DNA of 64,000 nucleotides from Ensifer sp. LCM 4579 (GCF_001854885.1 NZ_MDDV01000035.1:236940-300939); one strand, 5' to 3'. Counted from the stretch's first letter, positions 35,096 through 44,875 are shown. The notes: a model not told the origin generated them from the letters alone. Made by a program: numbers and translations.

Positions 35096-35935
35096 ATGAG
35101 TGCCATCGGACGGGCGATCTGGTTCATTGAAAGCCATTTCGCCAGAGATATATCGCTGGAGCAGATTGCCGTGGCCGCCGGGCTGTCGCGCTATCATTTG
35201 TCGCGCGTCTTCGGCCTTGCGACCGGTCGTTCGATCAGCACCTATATCCGCGGGCGCCGCCTGAGCGGGGCGGCACGCCTCCTCGCCGACGGCAACTCGA
35301 CCATTCTCGAGGTGGCCCTCGATGCGGGCTACGGCTCGCACGAGGCCTTCACCCGTGCCTTTCGCGAGCAATTCGGCGTGACTCCCGAATCCATCCGCAA
35401 GCAAGGGCATGTTCGCAACATCGAACTGATGGAGCCCATCAGAATGGACGACACACGCACCCTGAAAATCGACCCGCCACGCTTCGAGGATGGCCCCGCG
35501 CTTCTCCTCGCCGGCCTGACGGAGACTTATACCTACAATCGCACTGAGGGCATCCCCTCCCTCTGGCAGCGCTTCAACACCTATTTCGGCAACATCCCGG
35601 GCCAACGCGGCAATGTCGCCTACGGCGTTTGCACCCACGCGGATGCGGCAACCGGGAGCTTCCGTTACATGGCCGCCGTCGAAGTCGAAGACGCGGACTC
35701 GCTGCCGAACGGATTTTCGACCCTGAAGCTGCCGAAGCAACGCTATGCGGTGTTCCTGCATCGAGGACACATTTCCGCGATCTCCACCACGGCTCAACAC
35801 ATCTTCCGGTCTTGGCTTCCGCAATCGGGACTCGAGCATGGCCAGACTCCCGACCTCATCGAACGCTATGACGAGCGGTTCGATCCGGAAACAGGCCAGG
35901 GCGTCGTCGAGATGTGGGTGCCCATAAAGGAATGA
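35096..35935 (+). CDS. AraC-family regulator with GyrI-like effector domain
   Basis: A 279-residue regulator: an N-terminal AraC DNA-binding domain (IWFIESHFARDISLEQIAVAAGLSRYHLSRVFGLATGRSISTYIRGRRL and then TILEVALDAGYGSHEAFTRAFREQFGVTPESIR) followed by a C-terminal GyrI-like (SOUL/small-molecule-binding) domain. This is the Rob/MarA-like layout, where a drug or toxin binds the C-terminal domain. GGGAG lies 6 bases before the ATG. It follows emrR by 109 bases and may co-regulate efflux. Confidence 0.87.
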   Translation: MSAIGRAIWFIESHFARDISLEQIAVAAGLSRYHLSRVFGLATGRSISTYIRGRRLSGAARLLADGNSTILEVALDAGYGSHEAFTRAFREQFGVTPESIRKQGHVRNIELMEPIRMDDTRTLKIDPPRFEDGPALLLAGLTETYTYNRTEGIPSLWQRFNTYFGNIPGQRGNVAYGVCTHADAATGSFRYMAAVEVEDADSLPNGFSTLKLPKQRYAVFLHRGHISAISTTAQHIFRSWLPQSGLEHGQTPDLIERYDERFDPETGQGVVEMWVPIKE

Positions 35936-35951
35936 GCGCATCATGCCGCAA

Positions 35952-35976
35952 CGCCGCCGCGAAATGCGCGGCGGCG
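35952..35976 (+). terminator. Strong GC hairpin after the AraC-type gene
   Basis: A perfect 10-bp stem, CGCCGCCGCG (35952-35961) with CGCGGCGGCG (35967-35976) and a 5-base loop, begins 17 bases past the stop codon. No T run follows. Downstream, before terC, there is another small hairpin but no yybP-ykoY-like manganese riboswitch was recognised. Confidence 0.55.
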
Positions 35977-36082
35977 CTTGCGACTTTCAGAAGTATCCCT
36001 AAATACTGCGGCGATCTTGCGCGACGACGCGCCCGGAGCGGGTTCCCGCTCTGCTTTGGTCTAGGAAAGGAAAAGATCGCCG

Positions 36083-36835
36083 ATGCAGGAAATCCTCACA
36101 CTCGTCCAAAGTCCCGAGGCTTGGGTCGCCCTGGTGACGCTCATCGTCATGGAGGTCGTGCTCGGCATCGACAACCTGATCTTCATCTCGATCCTTACCA
36201 ATAAGTTGCCTGCAGCCCACCGTGTCAGTGCTCGCCGCATCGGCATCGGCCTTGCGCTGATCATGCGCCTGGCACTGCTCGGAACCATCGCGTGGATCGT
36301 GCAACTGACCCAGCCGGTCTTCGAAGCCTTCGGGCACGGCTTCTCCTGGAAGGACATGATCCTAATCGCCGGCGGCCTGTTCCTCGTTTGGAAAGCGACG
36401 AAAGAAATCCACCACAGCGTCGATCCGAAAGATCACGCGGAGGATTTCATTGCCACCTCGGCGATCAACAGCTTCACCGCAGCCATCGGCCAGATCCTGC
36501 TGCTCGACCTTGTCTTCTCCGTCGACAGCATCATCACCGCCGTCGGCATGACGCCGCACCTGCCGATCATGGTGGCCGCGGTTGTCGTCGCCGTTACCGT
36601 CATGCTGCTTGCGGCAACGCCGCTCGCCAACTTTATCGAGCGGAACCCGACCATCGTGATGCTGGCGCTTGCCTTCCTGCTGATGATCGGCACCACGCTG
36701 ATCGCCGAGGGCATGGGCTTCCACGTCCCGAAGGGCTATGTTTATGCGGCCATGGCATTCTCGGCGCTGGTCGAGGGGCTGAACATGATGGCCCGCAATG
36801 CCCGCCTGAGGAAGCGGGCGGAAAAGCTCCACTAG
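36083..36835 (+). CDS. TerC-family integral membrane protein
   Basis: A 250-residue protein with about seven hydrophobic segments and the TerC signatures [20 protein letters not shown] (24-43) and [17 protein letters not shown] (about 140-156), each with a conserved Asp in the membrane. TerC proteins are linked to tellurite resistance and to manganese export or loading of secreted enzymes. GGAAAAG precedes the ATG. The stop codon runs straight into a repeat. Confidence 0.88.
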   Translation: MQEILTLVQSPEAWVALVTLIVMEVVLGIDNLIFISILTNKLPAAHRVSARRIGIGLALIMRLALLGTIAWIVQLTQPVFEAFGHGFSWKDMILIAGGLFLVWKATKEIHHSVDPKDHAEDFIATSAINSFTAAIGQILLLDLVFSVDSIITAVGMTPHLPIMVAAVVVAVTVMLLAATPLANFIERNPTIVMLALAFLLMIGTTLIAEGMGFHVPKGYVYAAMAFSALVEGLNMMARNARLRKRAEKLH

Positions 36836-36937
36836 CGCATGATCCGACCGGAGTGAACCGAGGATCGACAAGATCATGCGTCAAAAAGAATGCGTTGGAG
36901 CGCCGATCTGATCCAGGCAGATCGAAACGCGCTCTAG
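36833..36937. repeat. RIME-like intergenic palindrome after terC
   Basis: Starting at the terC stop: GCGCATGATC (36836-36845) pairs with GATCATGCG further on (36872-36880), then GAATGCGTTGGAGCGCC...GATCTGATCCAGGCAGATC and CGCGCTCTAG. This resembles the abundant RIME-type elements of Rhizobiaceae. The remaining 36938-37210 stretch before gltX holds no gene; a TTGACA at 37045-37050 is a possible -35 box but has no clear -10 partner. Confidence 0.65.
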
Positions 36938-37210
36938 CCGCCTCTCGATATGGGGGCCCGCATCGCGGGCCTCCATGAGAAAGGGGCGGGCTCCGCCGTC
37001 CCACGGCACGATCACCGCTCCGAAGCGTCTCCTTCCGGTTTCCGTTGACAGAAGGGGCTTTCTATGGTCTCACCCCTGCCGACTGGAATTGCCCGCCGAT
37101 ACCGCTGGTGCGGCGCCCTTGCGGGCGTTTCCTTCCCATAAAAATGCGCCCCCGCCAGCGGGAGTACGCTCCGGCAAAGGGCCCCAAAGCACGTCAAGAC
37201 GGGCAAGACC

Positions 37211-38668
37211 ATGGCAGATTCAGCAGTCCGGGTGCGCATCGCGCCCTCCCCCACCGGCGAACCGCATGTCGGTACCGCCTACATCGCGCTGTTCAACTAT
37301 CTCTTCGCGAAGAAGCAGGGCGGCGAGTTCATCCTGCGCATCGAGGACACGGATGCAACGCGCTCGACGCCGGAATTCGAAAAGAAGGTCCTCGACGCCC
37401 TGAAATGGTGCGGCCTCAAGTGGTCGGAAGGTCCCGATATCGGCGGCCCCTACGGTCCCTATCGCCAGAGCGACCGCAAGGATATCTACAAGCCCTATGT
37501 CGAAAGGATCATTGCGAACGGCCACGGCTTCCGCTGTTTCTGCACGCCCGAGCGGCTGGAAGAGATGCGGGAGGCGCAGCGCGCCGCGGGCAAGCCGCCG
37601 AAATATGACGGTCTCTGCCTCAGCCTCGCGGCCGAGGAAGTGACCTCGCGCGTCGCCGCCGGCGAGCCCCACGTCGTGCGCATGAAGATCCCGACGGAAG
37701 GCTCCTGCAAGTTCCACGACGGCGTCTACGGCGACGTCGAGATCCCGTGGGATGCGGTCGACATGCAGGTGCTGCTCAAGGCCGACGGCATGCCAACCTA
37801 CCACATGGCGAACGTCGTCGACGACCACCTGATGAAGATCACCCATGTCGCGCGCGGCGAGGAATGGCTCGCCTCCGTGCCGAAGCACATCCTGATCTAC
37901 CAGTATCTCGGCCTCGAACCGCCGAAGTTCATGCACCTGTCGCTTATGCGCAACGCCGACAAGTCGAAGCTGTCGAAGCGCAAGAACCCCACGTCGATCT
38001 CCTATTACACCGCACTCGGCTACCTGCCTGAAGCGCTGATGAACTTCCTCGGCCTGTTTTTCATCCAGATCGCAGAAGGTGAAGAGCTGTTGACGGTCGA
38101 CGAGTTGGCGAAGAAATTCGACCCGGAAAATCTTTCGAAAGCCGGCGCCATATTCGACGTCCAGAAGCTCGACTGGCTGAACGCCCGCTGGATCCGCGAG
38201 AAGCTTTCCGAAAAAGAATTCGCCGCCCGCGTCTTCGCCTGGGCGTGCGAGAACGACCGCCTCATGGAAGGCCTCAAGCTCTCACAATCGCGTATTTCCA
38301 AGCTCGGTGAACTGCCGGACCTCGCCGCCTTCCTGTTCAAGTCGGACCTCGGCCTACAGCCCACCGCCTTTGCCGGCGTCAAGGCATCGCCCGAGGACAT
38401 GCTGGAAATCCTGAACACGGTGCAGCCGCATCTCGAAAAGATCCTCGAATGGAACAAGGAGTCGATCGAGGCGGAACTGCGCGCTGTCGCCGAAGCGACC
38501 GGCAAGAAGCTGAAGGCGATCGTCGCGCCGCTCTTCGTCGCCGTCTCGGGCTCGCAGCGCTCGCTGCCGCTCTTCGATTCGATGGAGTTGCTCGGCCGCG
38601 CGGTCGTGCGCCAGCGCCTGAAGGTGGCGTCCCAGGTCGTAGCTTCGATGGTCGGCGGCGGAAAGTAA
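37211..38668 (+). CDS. gltX: Glutamyl-tRNA synthetase
   Basis: A 485-residue class Ib aminoacyl-tRNA synthetase. The HIGH-like motif is APSPTGEPHVGTAY (about 11-24) and the KMSKS loop is ADKSKLSKRK (about 249-258). It charges tRNA-Glu and, in organisms with GatCAB, also tRNA-Gln. Rhizobia usually carry two gltX genes; this one is directly followed by lysS 10 bases later, so the two form a synthetase operon. Confidence 0.94.
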   Translation: MADSAVRVRIAPSPTGEPHVGTAYIALFNYLFAKKQGGEFILRIEDTDATRSTPEFEKKVLDALKWCGLKWSEGPDIGGPYGPYRQSDRKDIYKPYVERIIANGHGFRCFCTPERLEEMREAQRAAGKPPKYDGLCLSLAAEEVTSRVAAGEPHVVRMKIPTEGSCKFHDGVYGDVEIPWDAVDMQVLLKADGMPTYHMANVVDDHLMKITHVARGEEWLASVPKHILIYQYLGLEPPKFMHLSLMRNADKSKLSKRKNPTSISYYTALGYLPEALMNFLGLFFIQIAEGEELLTVDELAKKFDPENLSKAGAIFDVQKLDWLNARWIREKLSEKEFAARVFAWACENDRLMEGLKLSQSRISKLGELPDLAAFLFKSDLGLQPTAFAGVKASPEDMLEILNTVQPHLEKILEWNKESIEAELRAVAEATGKKLKAIVAPLFVAVSGSQRSLPLFDSMELLGRAVVRQRLKVASQVVASMVGGGK

Positions 38669-38678
38669 GGACAAAACG

Positions 38679-40175
38679 ATGAATCAGACGACTGAAAACG
38701 CCGGCCTTTCCTCCGACGCGACCGAGGTTCGCGCCCAGAAGCTGAAACTCCTGCGCGAGCAGATCGCCGACGTCTACCCGGCGCATTTCCATCGCACCAT
38801 CACGAATGCGGAAATTGCCGAAAAATATGCCGGGCTCGAACCGGATACGGAAAGCGGCGAGACGGTAACGGTCGCCGGCCGCGTCTTCTCCTCGCGCAAT
38901 TCCGGCATGTTCATCGATATCCATGACGCATCCGGCAAGATCCAGATCTTCTCGCACAAGGATACGGCGCCCGAAGAGGCGCGGGCCCTGCTCCCGATGA
39001 TCGACCTCGGCGATATCATCGGCGTTACCGGCGAGGTGCGGCGCACCAAGCGGGGCGAGCTGACGGTGAACGCGAAAGAGATCACCATGCTCTGCAAGTC
39101 GCTTTTGCCGATGCCGGAGAAGTATCACGGCCTCGCCGATATCGAGACCCGCTACCGCAAGCGCTATCTCGACATCATGGTCAACGAGGAGTCCAAGCTG
39201 CGCTTTCAGCAGCGCAGCCGCATCGTCTCGAGCCTGCGCCGTTTCCTTGAGGATGAGAGCTTCATGGAAGTGGAAACGCCGATGCTGCAGCCGATCTATG
39301 GCGGTGCGACGGCCGAACCCTTCAAGACCCATCACAACACGCTGAAGCTCGACATGTATCTGCGCATCGCGCCCGAGCTTTATCTCAAGCGGGTGCTGGT
39401 TTCCGGCCTGACCGACAAGGTGTTCGAAATCAACCGCAACTTCCGCAACGAAGGCGTCTCGACCCGGCACAATCCGGAATTCACGATGATGGAGTGCTAT
39501 TGGGCCTATGCCGACTACGAGGACATGATGGGCCTCGTCGAACGCATGTTCGAAACTCTGGCGCTGGCCGTGCACGGCAAGACCGAGTTCGAATTCGGCG
39601 ACAAGCAGCTCTCTTTCAAGGGACCATTCCCGCGCATCTCCATGCCGGCGGCCGTCAAGGAGGCGACCGGCATCGATTTCCTTGCGATCAAAACCGATGA
39701 GGAAGCCCGCGAGGCCGCAAGGATGGCCGGTTTCGAGATCGAGAAGGACGCGACGTGGGGCGAAGTTCTCGCTTTCGTCTTCGAGGAAGAGGTCGAGGCG
39801 ACGCTCATACAGCCCGCCCACGTCATCCATTTCCCCAAGGATATCTCGCCCTTCGCCAAGGAAGTGCCGGGCGAGCCGCGGCTCGTGGAGCGGTTCGAGA
39901 CCTATTGCAACGGCTGGGAGATCGGCAATGCCTTCTCCGAGCTCAACGATCCGGTCGAACAGCGCGCCCGCATGGTCGAACAGATGGAACAGGCCCACGC
40001 CCGCGGAGAGACGGAAAAGACGCTCGACGAAGACTTCCTCGACGCCATGGACCAGGGCATGCCGCCCGCCGGCGGATTGGGGATCGGCGTCGACCGGCTG
40101 ATCATGCTGCTCACCAATTCGCCGTCAATCCGCGACATCATTCTCTTCCCGGCCCGCCGCCACAAGGCTGATTGA
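38679..40175 (+). CDS. lysS: Lysyl-tRNA synthetase, class II
   Basis: A 498-residue class II enzyme: an N-terminal OB fold anticodon-binding domain (VTVAGRVFSSRNSGMFIDIHDASGKIQIF), motif 2 in NRNFRNEGVSTRHNPEFTMMECYWAY and motif 3 in GGLGIGVDRLIMLLTNS. Many alphaproteobacteria use an unrelated class I LysRS instead, so the class II type is worth noting. AAGGA lies 7 bases before the ATG. It is the second gene of the gltX-lysS unit. Confidence 0.94.
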   Translation: MNQTTENAGLSSDATEVRAQKLKLLREQIADVYPAHFHRTITNAEIAEKYAGLEPDTESGETVTVAGRVFSSRNSGMFIDIHDASGKIQIFSHKDTAPEEARALLPMIDLGDIIGVTGEVRRTKRGELTVNAKEITMLCKSLLPMPEKYHGLADIETRYRKRYLDIMVNEESKLRFQQRSRIVSSLRRFLEDESFMEVETPMLQPIYGGATAEPFKTHHNTLKLDMYLRIAPELYLKRVLVSGLTDKVFEINRNFRNEGVSTRHNPEFTMMECYWAYADYEDMMGLVERMFETLALAVHGKTEFEFGDKQLSFKGPFPRISMPAAVKEATGIDFLAIKTDEEAREAARMAGFEIEKDATWGEVLAFVFEEEVEATLIQPAHVIHFPKDISPFAKEVPGEPRLVERFETYCNGWEIGNAFSELNDPVEQRARMVEQMEQAHARGETEKTLDEDFLDAMDQGMPPAGGLGIGVDRLIMLLTNSPSIRDIILFPARRHKAD

Positions 40176-40271
40176 GCGAAGATACGGCCGACAAATGGAA
40201 GAGAGTCCGTCGCGCGAGCGGCGGGCTTTCGCGTCTGTGCAGAGCTACGGAAGAAGAGAGGAGCTTTAGGC

Positions 40272-40372
40272 TGCTGCATGTCTCCTTTGATCGAGCTCGA
40301 TTAAAGGAGACATGCAGCAATTCAAAGTGCTACAGCGACCTTTGCGCGTCTATAAGACGCGCGGCGCTGTAG
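40272..40372. repeat. Complete two-module mosaic repeat
   Basis: The best-preserved copy in the window. Module one is a long near-perfect hairpin: TGCTGCATGTCTCCTTT, then GATCGAGCTCGATT, then AAAGGAGACATGCAGCA. Module two (40321-40372) is TTCAAAGTGCTACAGCG...GCGCGTCT...AGACGCGCGGCGCTGTAG. It lies between the convergent lysS gene and the unknown exported-protein gene, where it can terminate or protect both transcripts. Confidence 0.78.
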
Positions 40373-40392
40373 TGGCTCCCATGCGCGGCGCT

Positions 40393-40998
40393 CTAGCTGC
40401 CCTGCGCAACTTCGGTTTCGTCGATTGCTGCGGCCGGATCGACGCACAGCGAGCGATCGTCCATCTTGGCCATCATGCCCCGGACCTCGTCGAGGTCAAG
40501 ATCGACCACATTGCCGTGAAACATGCCAAGCCGATTGGCCTTCCCGTCATTGTAGGAGACGCGGAACGGCTCATCCATGCCGATGACGCTTTGCGGAACG
40601 GGGGCGAAAAGAACTTCCGCACCGATCGCCGCGCCGCGTACGGCCGCGCGCTCCTCCGGACCGGCAGCGTCCAGCACCACCACCTGATAGAGATCCGCCT
40701 TTTCCCTGTTTGCCAATGCCCCGACGACCCGCAGCGCCGTTCGGACGCGATCCGGGCCGCTTGCCCTGTCCGTCTTCACATGCATGCGGACCCAGCGCTG
40801 GCCGTGATGATCGAGATTCACTATCCTCAGCGTCGTGCAGGCGAGGCCGGCGGGGGAGGGTTGCCCAAGGCGCGCCATGAGCCGGTCGCCGCCGACATAA
40901 ACGGCAGCGGCGCCGGAAGCGGCAGAAACGGCAAAGGCCGCCGACAGAACAAGCACGAGGCGCTTCGAAGGACGCAATTTACTCAGGATGACCTTCAC
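40393..40998 (-). CDS. Membrane-anchored or exported protein of unknown function
   Basis: A 201-residue protein with a basic start (MKVILSKLRPSKR) and a hydrophobic segment at about 15-36, which is either a signal peptide or a membrane anchor. The rest is soluble and mixed alpha/beta (RWVRMHVKTDRASGPDRVRTALRVVGALANREKADLYQVVVLD). The start is a GTG with GGAG at 6 bases. I do not recognise the family; codon use is like its neighbours, so it looks like a long-standing gene. It stands alone. Confidence 0.68.
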   Translation of the reverse strand: MKVILSKLRPSKRLVLVLSAAFAVSAASGAAAVYVGGDRLMARLGQPSPAGLACTTLRIVNLDHHGQRWVRMHVKTDRASGPDRVRTALRVVGALANREKADLYQVVVLDAAGPEERAAVRGAAIGAEVLFAPVPQSVIGMDEPFRVSYNDGKANRLGMFHGNVVDLDLDEVRGMMAKMDDRSLCVDPAAAIDETEVAQGS

Positions 40999-41233
40999 GC
41001 TCGGCTCCGCGCTCGTCTAAGGATTGCAGGGAATACCAGTGGTTTCCGCGATGATAGGCGACGCACCCTTTCGGAAAGTTTAAACGCCGCCCTGACGCCG
41101 GGCCAAAAGCCTCTCCTTGCCTTTTCGCGCGCCGCAGCGATTGACTTTCGCCCGCACCTTGTCCATTGCCGCCGGCACGCAACGAACAACAGGCAATGAG
41201 GCGGGGAAACCGCCGAAAAGAACAGGCGACATC

Positions 41234-42187
41234 ATGCACAAGGTCATCTTCGATACGGATCCGGGCGTCGACGACGCGATGGCCCTTCTCTTCCTGCACC
41301 GGCACCCGGACATCGATCTCATCGGCATCACCTCTGTCTTCGGCAACGCCTCTATCGAGACGACCACGCGCAACGCGCTTTTTCTGAAGCAAGCCTGGGG
41401 CATTGCCGCGCCGGTCGCCCGAGGGCTCGGAGAAACGTTCAATCCGAGCCGGCCGCATGTTGATTGGCCGACCGGTATCCATGGCCATGACGGGCTCGGC
41501 AATATCGACGTGCCAAAGGGGATCGACCTGCCGCTCGACCCCCGCCCGGCCCACCAATTCATCATCGACACCGTGCGCACCAATCCCGGCGAAGTGACGC
41601 TGGTCGCGGTCGGCCGCATGACCAATCTGGCGCGGGCGGTCCGCAACGACCCTGACATCGCGCTCCTGGTCAAGGAGGTCGTCATCATGGGCGGAGCCTT
41701 CGACGTGCCCGGCAACATCACGCCGGCGGCCGAAGCCAATATCCACGGCGACCCGGAGGCCGCGGACGTGGTGATGACGGCGCCCTGGCCGGTGACCGTC
41801 ATCGGACTCGATGTAACCTCGCAGACGGTGATGACGCGCGCCATGCTCGCCGACATCGCCGAGCGCGGCGGCACGGCGGCACGGCTGCTCGCAGACATCT
41901 CGCGCTTCTACATCACCTTTTACGAGCAGCATGTCGACGACGGCATGGTCGTGCACGACAGCTGCGCCTGCGCCTATGTCGTCGCACCGGAACACTTCGA
42001 AACCCGCAGCGGCGCCATCCGCGTTCTTTGCGGCGGCATCGCCGACGGGCAGACGATCCAAAAGCCGGATGGACGTCTCTTCCCGCCGAATGCCTGGGAC
42101 GGACTGCCGAGCCAGCGGGCCTGCATCGGCATCGATGCCGAAGCCGTCCTCAAGCTTATCGGTGACACGCTGGCGAAGGTCCGTTGA
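41234..42187 (+). CDS. Inosine-uridine preferring nucleoside hydrolase
   Basis: A 317-residue IUNH-family enzyme. The calcium-binding DTDPGVDDA motif lies at residues 7-15; NGxxT-like FGNASIETTTRNAL, VGRMTNLARA, VIMGGAFDVPGNITPAAEANIHGDPEAA and the late catalytic MVVHDSCACA follow. It splits nucleosides into base and ribose in salvage. The ATG at 41234 is right at the family start but has only a weak ribosome binding site. Confidence 0.9.
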   Translation: MHKVIFDTDPGVDDAMALLFLHRHPDIDLIGITSVFGNASIETTTRNALFLKQAWGIAAPVARGLGETFNPSRPHVDWPTGIHGHDGLGNIDVPKGIDLPLDPRPAHQFIIDTVRTNPGEVTLVAVGRMTNLARAVRNDPDIALLVKEVVIMGGAFDVPGNITPAAEANIHGDPEAADVVMTAPWPVTVIGLDVTSQTVMTRAMLADIAERGGTAARLLADISRFYITFYEQHVDDGMVVHDSCACAYVVAPEHFETRSGAIRVLCGGIADGQTIQKPDGRLFPPNAWDGLPSQRACIGIDAEAVLKLIGDTLAKVR

Positions 42188-42247
42188 CGCCAAAAAACTT
42201 GACTTGGACAGCTGGCAGGCGGGCGTCGGCCGGCTATCTTTATCCGC

Positions 42248-43258
42248 ATGAAGCCGGAGACCTTGCTCTATCCCGCCCCGAAGGGGCTCTATTGCGAAAA
42301 GGGAAACTTCTACATCGACCCGGTGCAGCCGGTCGAAAGGGCGCTGATCACCCACGGCCATTCCGATCACGCCCGCGCCGGCCATGGCCATGTGCTTGCG
42401 ACACGCGAGACGCTCGACATCATGCGGCTGCGCTATGGCGACGGCTTTTGCGGCGCGAGCGAGATTGCGCGCCTCGGAGAAACGATCGTTATCGACGGCG
42501 TGCGCCTATGCTTCCATCCGGCCGGCCATGTGCTCGGATCGGCGCAGGTCTCGATCGAAGCGAATGGAACGCGGATCGTCGTCTCCGGCGATTACAAGCG
42601 CCGGCCGGACCCGACCTGCCTCAGTTTCGAGCCCGTCCCCTGCGACGTCTTCATCACCGAGGCGACCTTCGGCCTGCCGGTATTCCACCACCCGGACGAT
42701 AGGGCGGAAGTTCTCCGACTGCTTCAGTCGCTGGGGCAATTCCCCGAGCGTGCCCATCTGGTCGGCGCCTATGCGCTCGGCAAGGCGCAGCGCGTCATCG
42801 CCCTCCTTCGCCGGCAGGGCTATCACGCACCGATCCACATCCATGGCGCGCTCGCGAAACTGTGCGAGTACTACCAGCGAGAGGGTATCGATCTCGGCGA
42901 GATCCGCCACGCGACGGTCGAGGGCGAGAACCGGCCGGACCTAGCCGGCGCGATCATCGTCGGCCCTCCCTCGGCCTTCTCCGATCGTTGGGCGCGGCGC
43001 TTCGCCGAGCCGCTCGCCGCCTTTGCTTCCGGCTGGATGCTGATTCGCCAACGGGCAAAGCAGCGCGGCGTCGAACTGCCGCTCGTCATCTCCGATCATT
43101 GCGACTGGGCGGAACTGACACAGACCATAAGGGACATCGCGCCAGGCGAGGTCTGGGTGACGCACGGCCGTGAAGAGGCCCTGGTGCGGTGGTGCCAGTT
43201 GGAGGGTATCCCGGCACGCCCGCTGCACCTCGTCGGCTATGACGACGAAGGGGAATGA
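42248..43258 (+). CDS. Ligase-associated DNA exonuclease (metallo-beta-lactamase fold)
   Basis: A 336-residue protein of the metallo-beta-lactamase/beta-CASP type that travels with ATP-dependent DNA ligases. The metal motif is ITHGHSDHARAG (His36, His38, Asp40, His41), with GHVLGSAQV and VVSGDYKRRPDP as later ligand motifs. It likely trims DNA ends before sealing. The ligase gene follows after 3 bases, so they are one operon. The helicase (Lhr) and phosphoesterase usually found with this pair are absent nearby. Confidence 0.88.
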   Translation: MKPETLLYPAPKGLYCEKGNFYIDPVQPVERALITHGHSDHARAGHGHVLATRETLDIMRLRYGDGFCGASEIARLGETIVIDGVRLCFHPAGHVLGSAQVSIEANGTRIVVSGDYKRRPDPTCLSFEPVPCDVFITEATFGLPVFHHPDDRAEVLRLLQSLGQFPERAHLVGAYALGKAQRVIALLRRQGYHAPIHIHGALAKLCEYYQREGIDLGEIRHATVEGENRPDLAGAIIVGPPSAFSDRWARRFAEPLAAFASGWMLIRQRAKQRGVELPLVISDHCDWAELTQTIRDIAPGEVWVTHGREEALVRWCQLEGIPARPLHLVGYDDEGE

Positions 43259-43261
43259 CCG

Positions 43262-44875
43262 ATGAAGGCCTTCGCCGAACTCCTCAACCGCCTCGTGCTC
43301 ACGCCGCAGCGAAACGCCAAGATTCGGCTGCTCGTCGATTATTTCCGCACCACCCCGGATCCGAGCCGCGGCTATGCGCTGGCGGCGATCGCCGGCACGC
43401 TTTCGCTCACTGCCGTGAAGCCGGCCCTGATCCGGGACCTCCTGCTCGAGCGTATGGACGAAGTCCTGTTCCAGTATTCCTATGATTACGTCGGCGATCT
43501 CGCCGAGACCGTTTCGCTGGCCTGGGAGCCGCCGGCCGATGCCGCGCGGGCGGACATTCCGCTCGGAGAGATCATCGAGCGCCTCCAGAGGACGGGACGC
43601 ACCGAAGTGCGCTCGCTCGTGCGCGATACGCTGGACCGGCTCGATTCATCCGGCCGTTTTGCTTTCCTGAAGCTTGTCACTGGCGGGTTGCGGATCGGCG
43701 TCTCGGCGCGGCTCGCCAAACAGGCGCTGGCGGACATGGGTGGCAAGGATGTCGGCGAGATAGAGAGGCTCTGGCACGGCCTGGCACCGCCCTATCTGCC
43801 CCTCTTCCTCTGGCTCAGTGGAGATGGTGAGATGCCTGTGCTCAAGACGCCCGCCGTCTTCCACTCGGTGATGCTGGCGACGCCGGTCGCCGAGCGAGAG
43901 CTCGAGGGACTGGATCCCGCCGATTTCGCCGCCGAGTGGAAATGGGATGGCATCCGCGTGCAGCTTGCCAATAGCGGCGGTGTGCGGCGCCTCTATTCGC
44001 GCAGCGGCGACGATATCTCCGGCGCCTTCCCGGAAATCCTCGACGCCGCCGACTTCACCGGCGTGATCGACGGCGAGTTGCTGGTCGGCGGGACCGCGCG
44101 CAGCAACCGCGCGACAGGCAGCTTCGCCGATTTGCAGCAGCGCCTGAACCGTAAGACCGTCAGCCGCAGGCTGCTTGCGGAATTTCCGGCCTTCATCCGC
44201 GGCTACGACACCCTGTTTTCCGGCGAGCAGGACATCCGGCCCGAACCCTTTTTGGTCCGCCGCGAAGCTCTGTCCGCCCTGATCGACTCCGCCTCGCCGC
44301 AACATTTCGACCTCTCTCCGCTGGTCTCCTTTTCCAGCTGGGAGGAACTGGACCGCCTGCGCTCGAGCCCGCCGGAGCCGGTGATTGAGGGGGTCATGCT
44401 GAAACGGCTCGACTCCCCCTACCTGGCCGGCCGCGTCAAAGGCCCCTGGTTCAAATGGAAGCGCGAACCGTTCAATATCGACGCGGTGCTGATGTATGCG
44501 CAACGCGGCCACGGCAAGCGTTCCAGCTACTATTCCGATTTCACGTTCGGTGTCTGGACGGAAGGGGAAGACGGAACGGCGCTCGTACCGGTCGGCAAGG
44601 CATATTTCGGCTTCACCGACGCCGAACTCGCGATCCTCGATCGGTTCGTGCGCGACAACACTGTCGAGCGCTTCGGTCCTGTTCGCGCCGTGCGGGCAGA
44701 ACCCGACGCCGGGTTCGTCGTCGAGGTCGCCTTCGAAGGCATCAACCGTTCCACGCGCCACAGATCGGGCGTCGCCATGCGCTTTCCACGCATCTCCCGC
44801 CTTCGGCCCGACAAGCTGCCGCGCGACGCCGACCGTCTGGAAACCCTGCAGGCGATGATCGCCGCAAGGGCATGA
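43262..44875 (+). CDS. ATP-dependent DNA ligase (LigB/LigC-like, ligase-exonuclease cassette)
   Basis: A 537-residue ligase: an N-terminal all-helical DNA-binding domain (1-200), then the nucleotidyltransferase core with the adenylated lysine in EWKWDGIR (Lys227), motif III/IIIa in FIRGYDTLF, motif IV in PEPVIEGVMLKR and motif V in WFKWKREP, and a C-terminal OB fold. It seals DNA nicks using ATP, separate from the replicative NAD-dependent LigA. It is co-transcribed with the exonuclease gene and probably serves a DNA repair pathway. Confidence 0.9.
   Translation: MKAFAELLNRLVLTPQRNAKIRLLVDYFRTTPDPSRGYALAAIAGTLSLTAVKPALIRDLLLERMDEVLFQYSYDYVGDLAETVSLAWEPPADAARADIPLGEIIERLQRTGRTEVRSLVRDTLDRLDSSGRFAFLKLVTGGLRIGVSARLAKQALADMGGKDVGEIERLWHGLAPPYLPLFLWLSGDGEMPVLKTPAVFHSVMLATPVAERELEGLDPADFAAEWKWDGIRVQLANSGGVRRLYSRSGDDISGAFPEILDAADFTGVIDGELLVGGTARSNRATGSFADLQQRLNRKTVSRRLLAEFPAFIRGYDTLFSGEQDIRPEPFLVRREALSALIDSASPQHFDLSPLVSFSSWEELDRLRSSPPEPVIEGVMLKRLDSPYLAGRVKGPWFKWKREPFNIDAVLMYAQRGHGKRSSYYSDFTFGVWTEGEDGTALVPVGKAYFGFTDAELAILDRFVRDNTVERFGPVRAVRAEPDAGFVVEVAFEGINRSTRHRSGVAMRFPRISRLRPDKLPRDADRLETLQAMIAARA

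Noticed and set aside
35940-36082. Possible yybP-ykoY manganese riboswitch before terC
   Set aside because: Only simple GC hairpins are present; the conserved bulge sequences of the riboswitch were not seen.
38379-39998. A 539-residue open frame opposite gltX-lysS
   Set aside because: It spans two conserved synthetase genes and has no recognisable motif.
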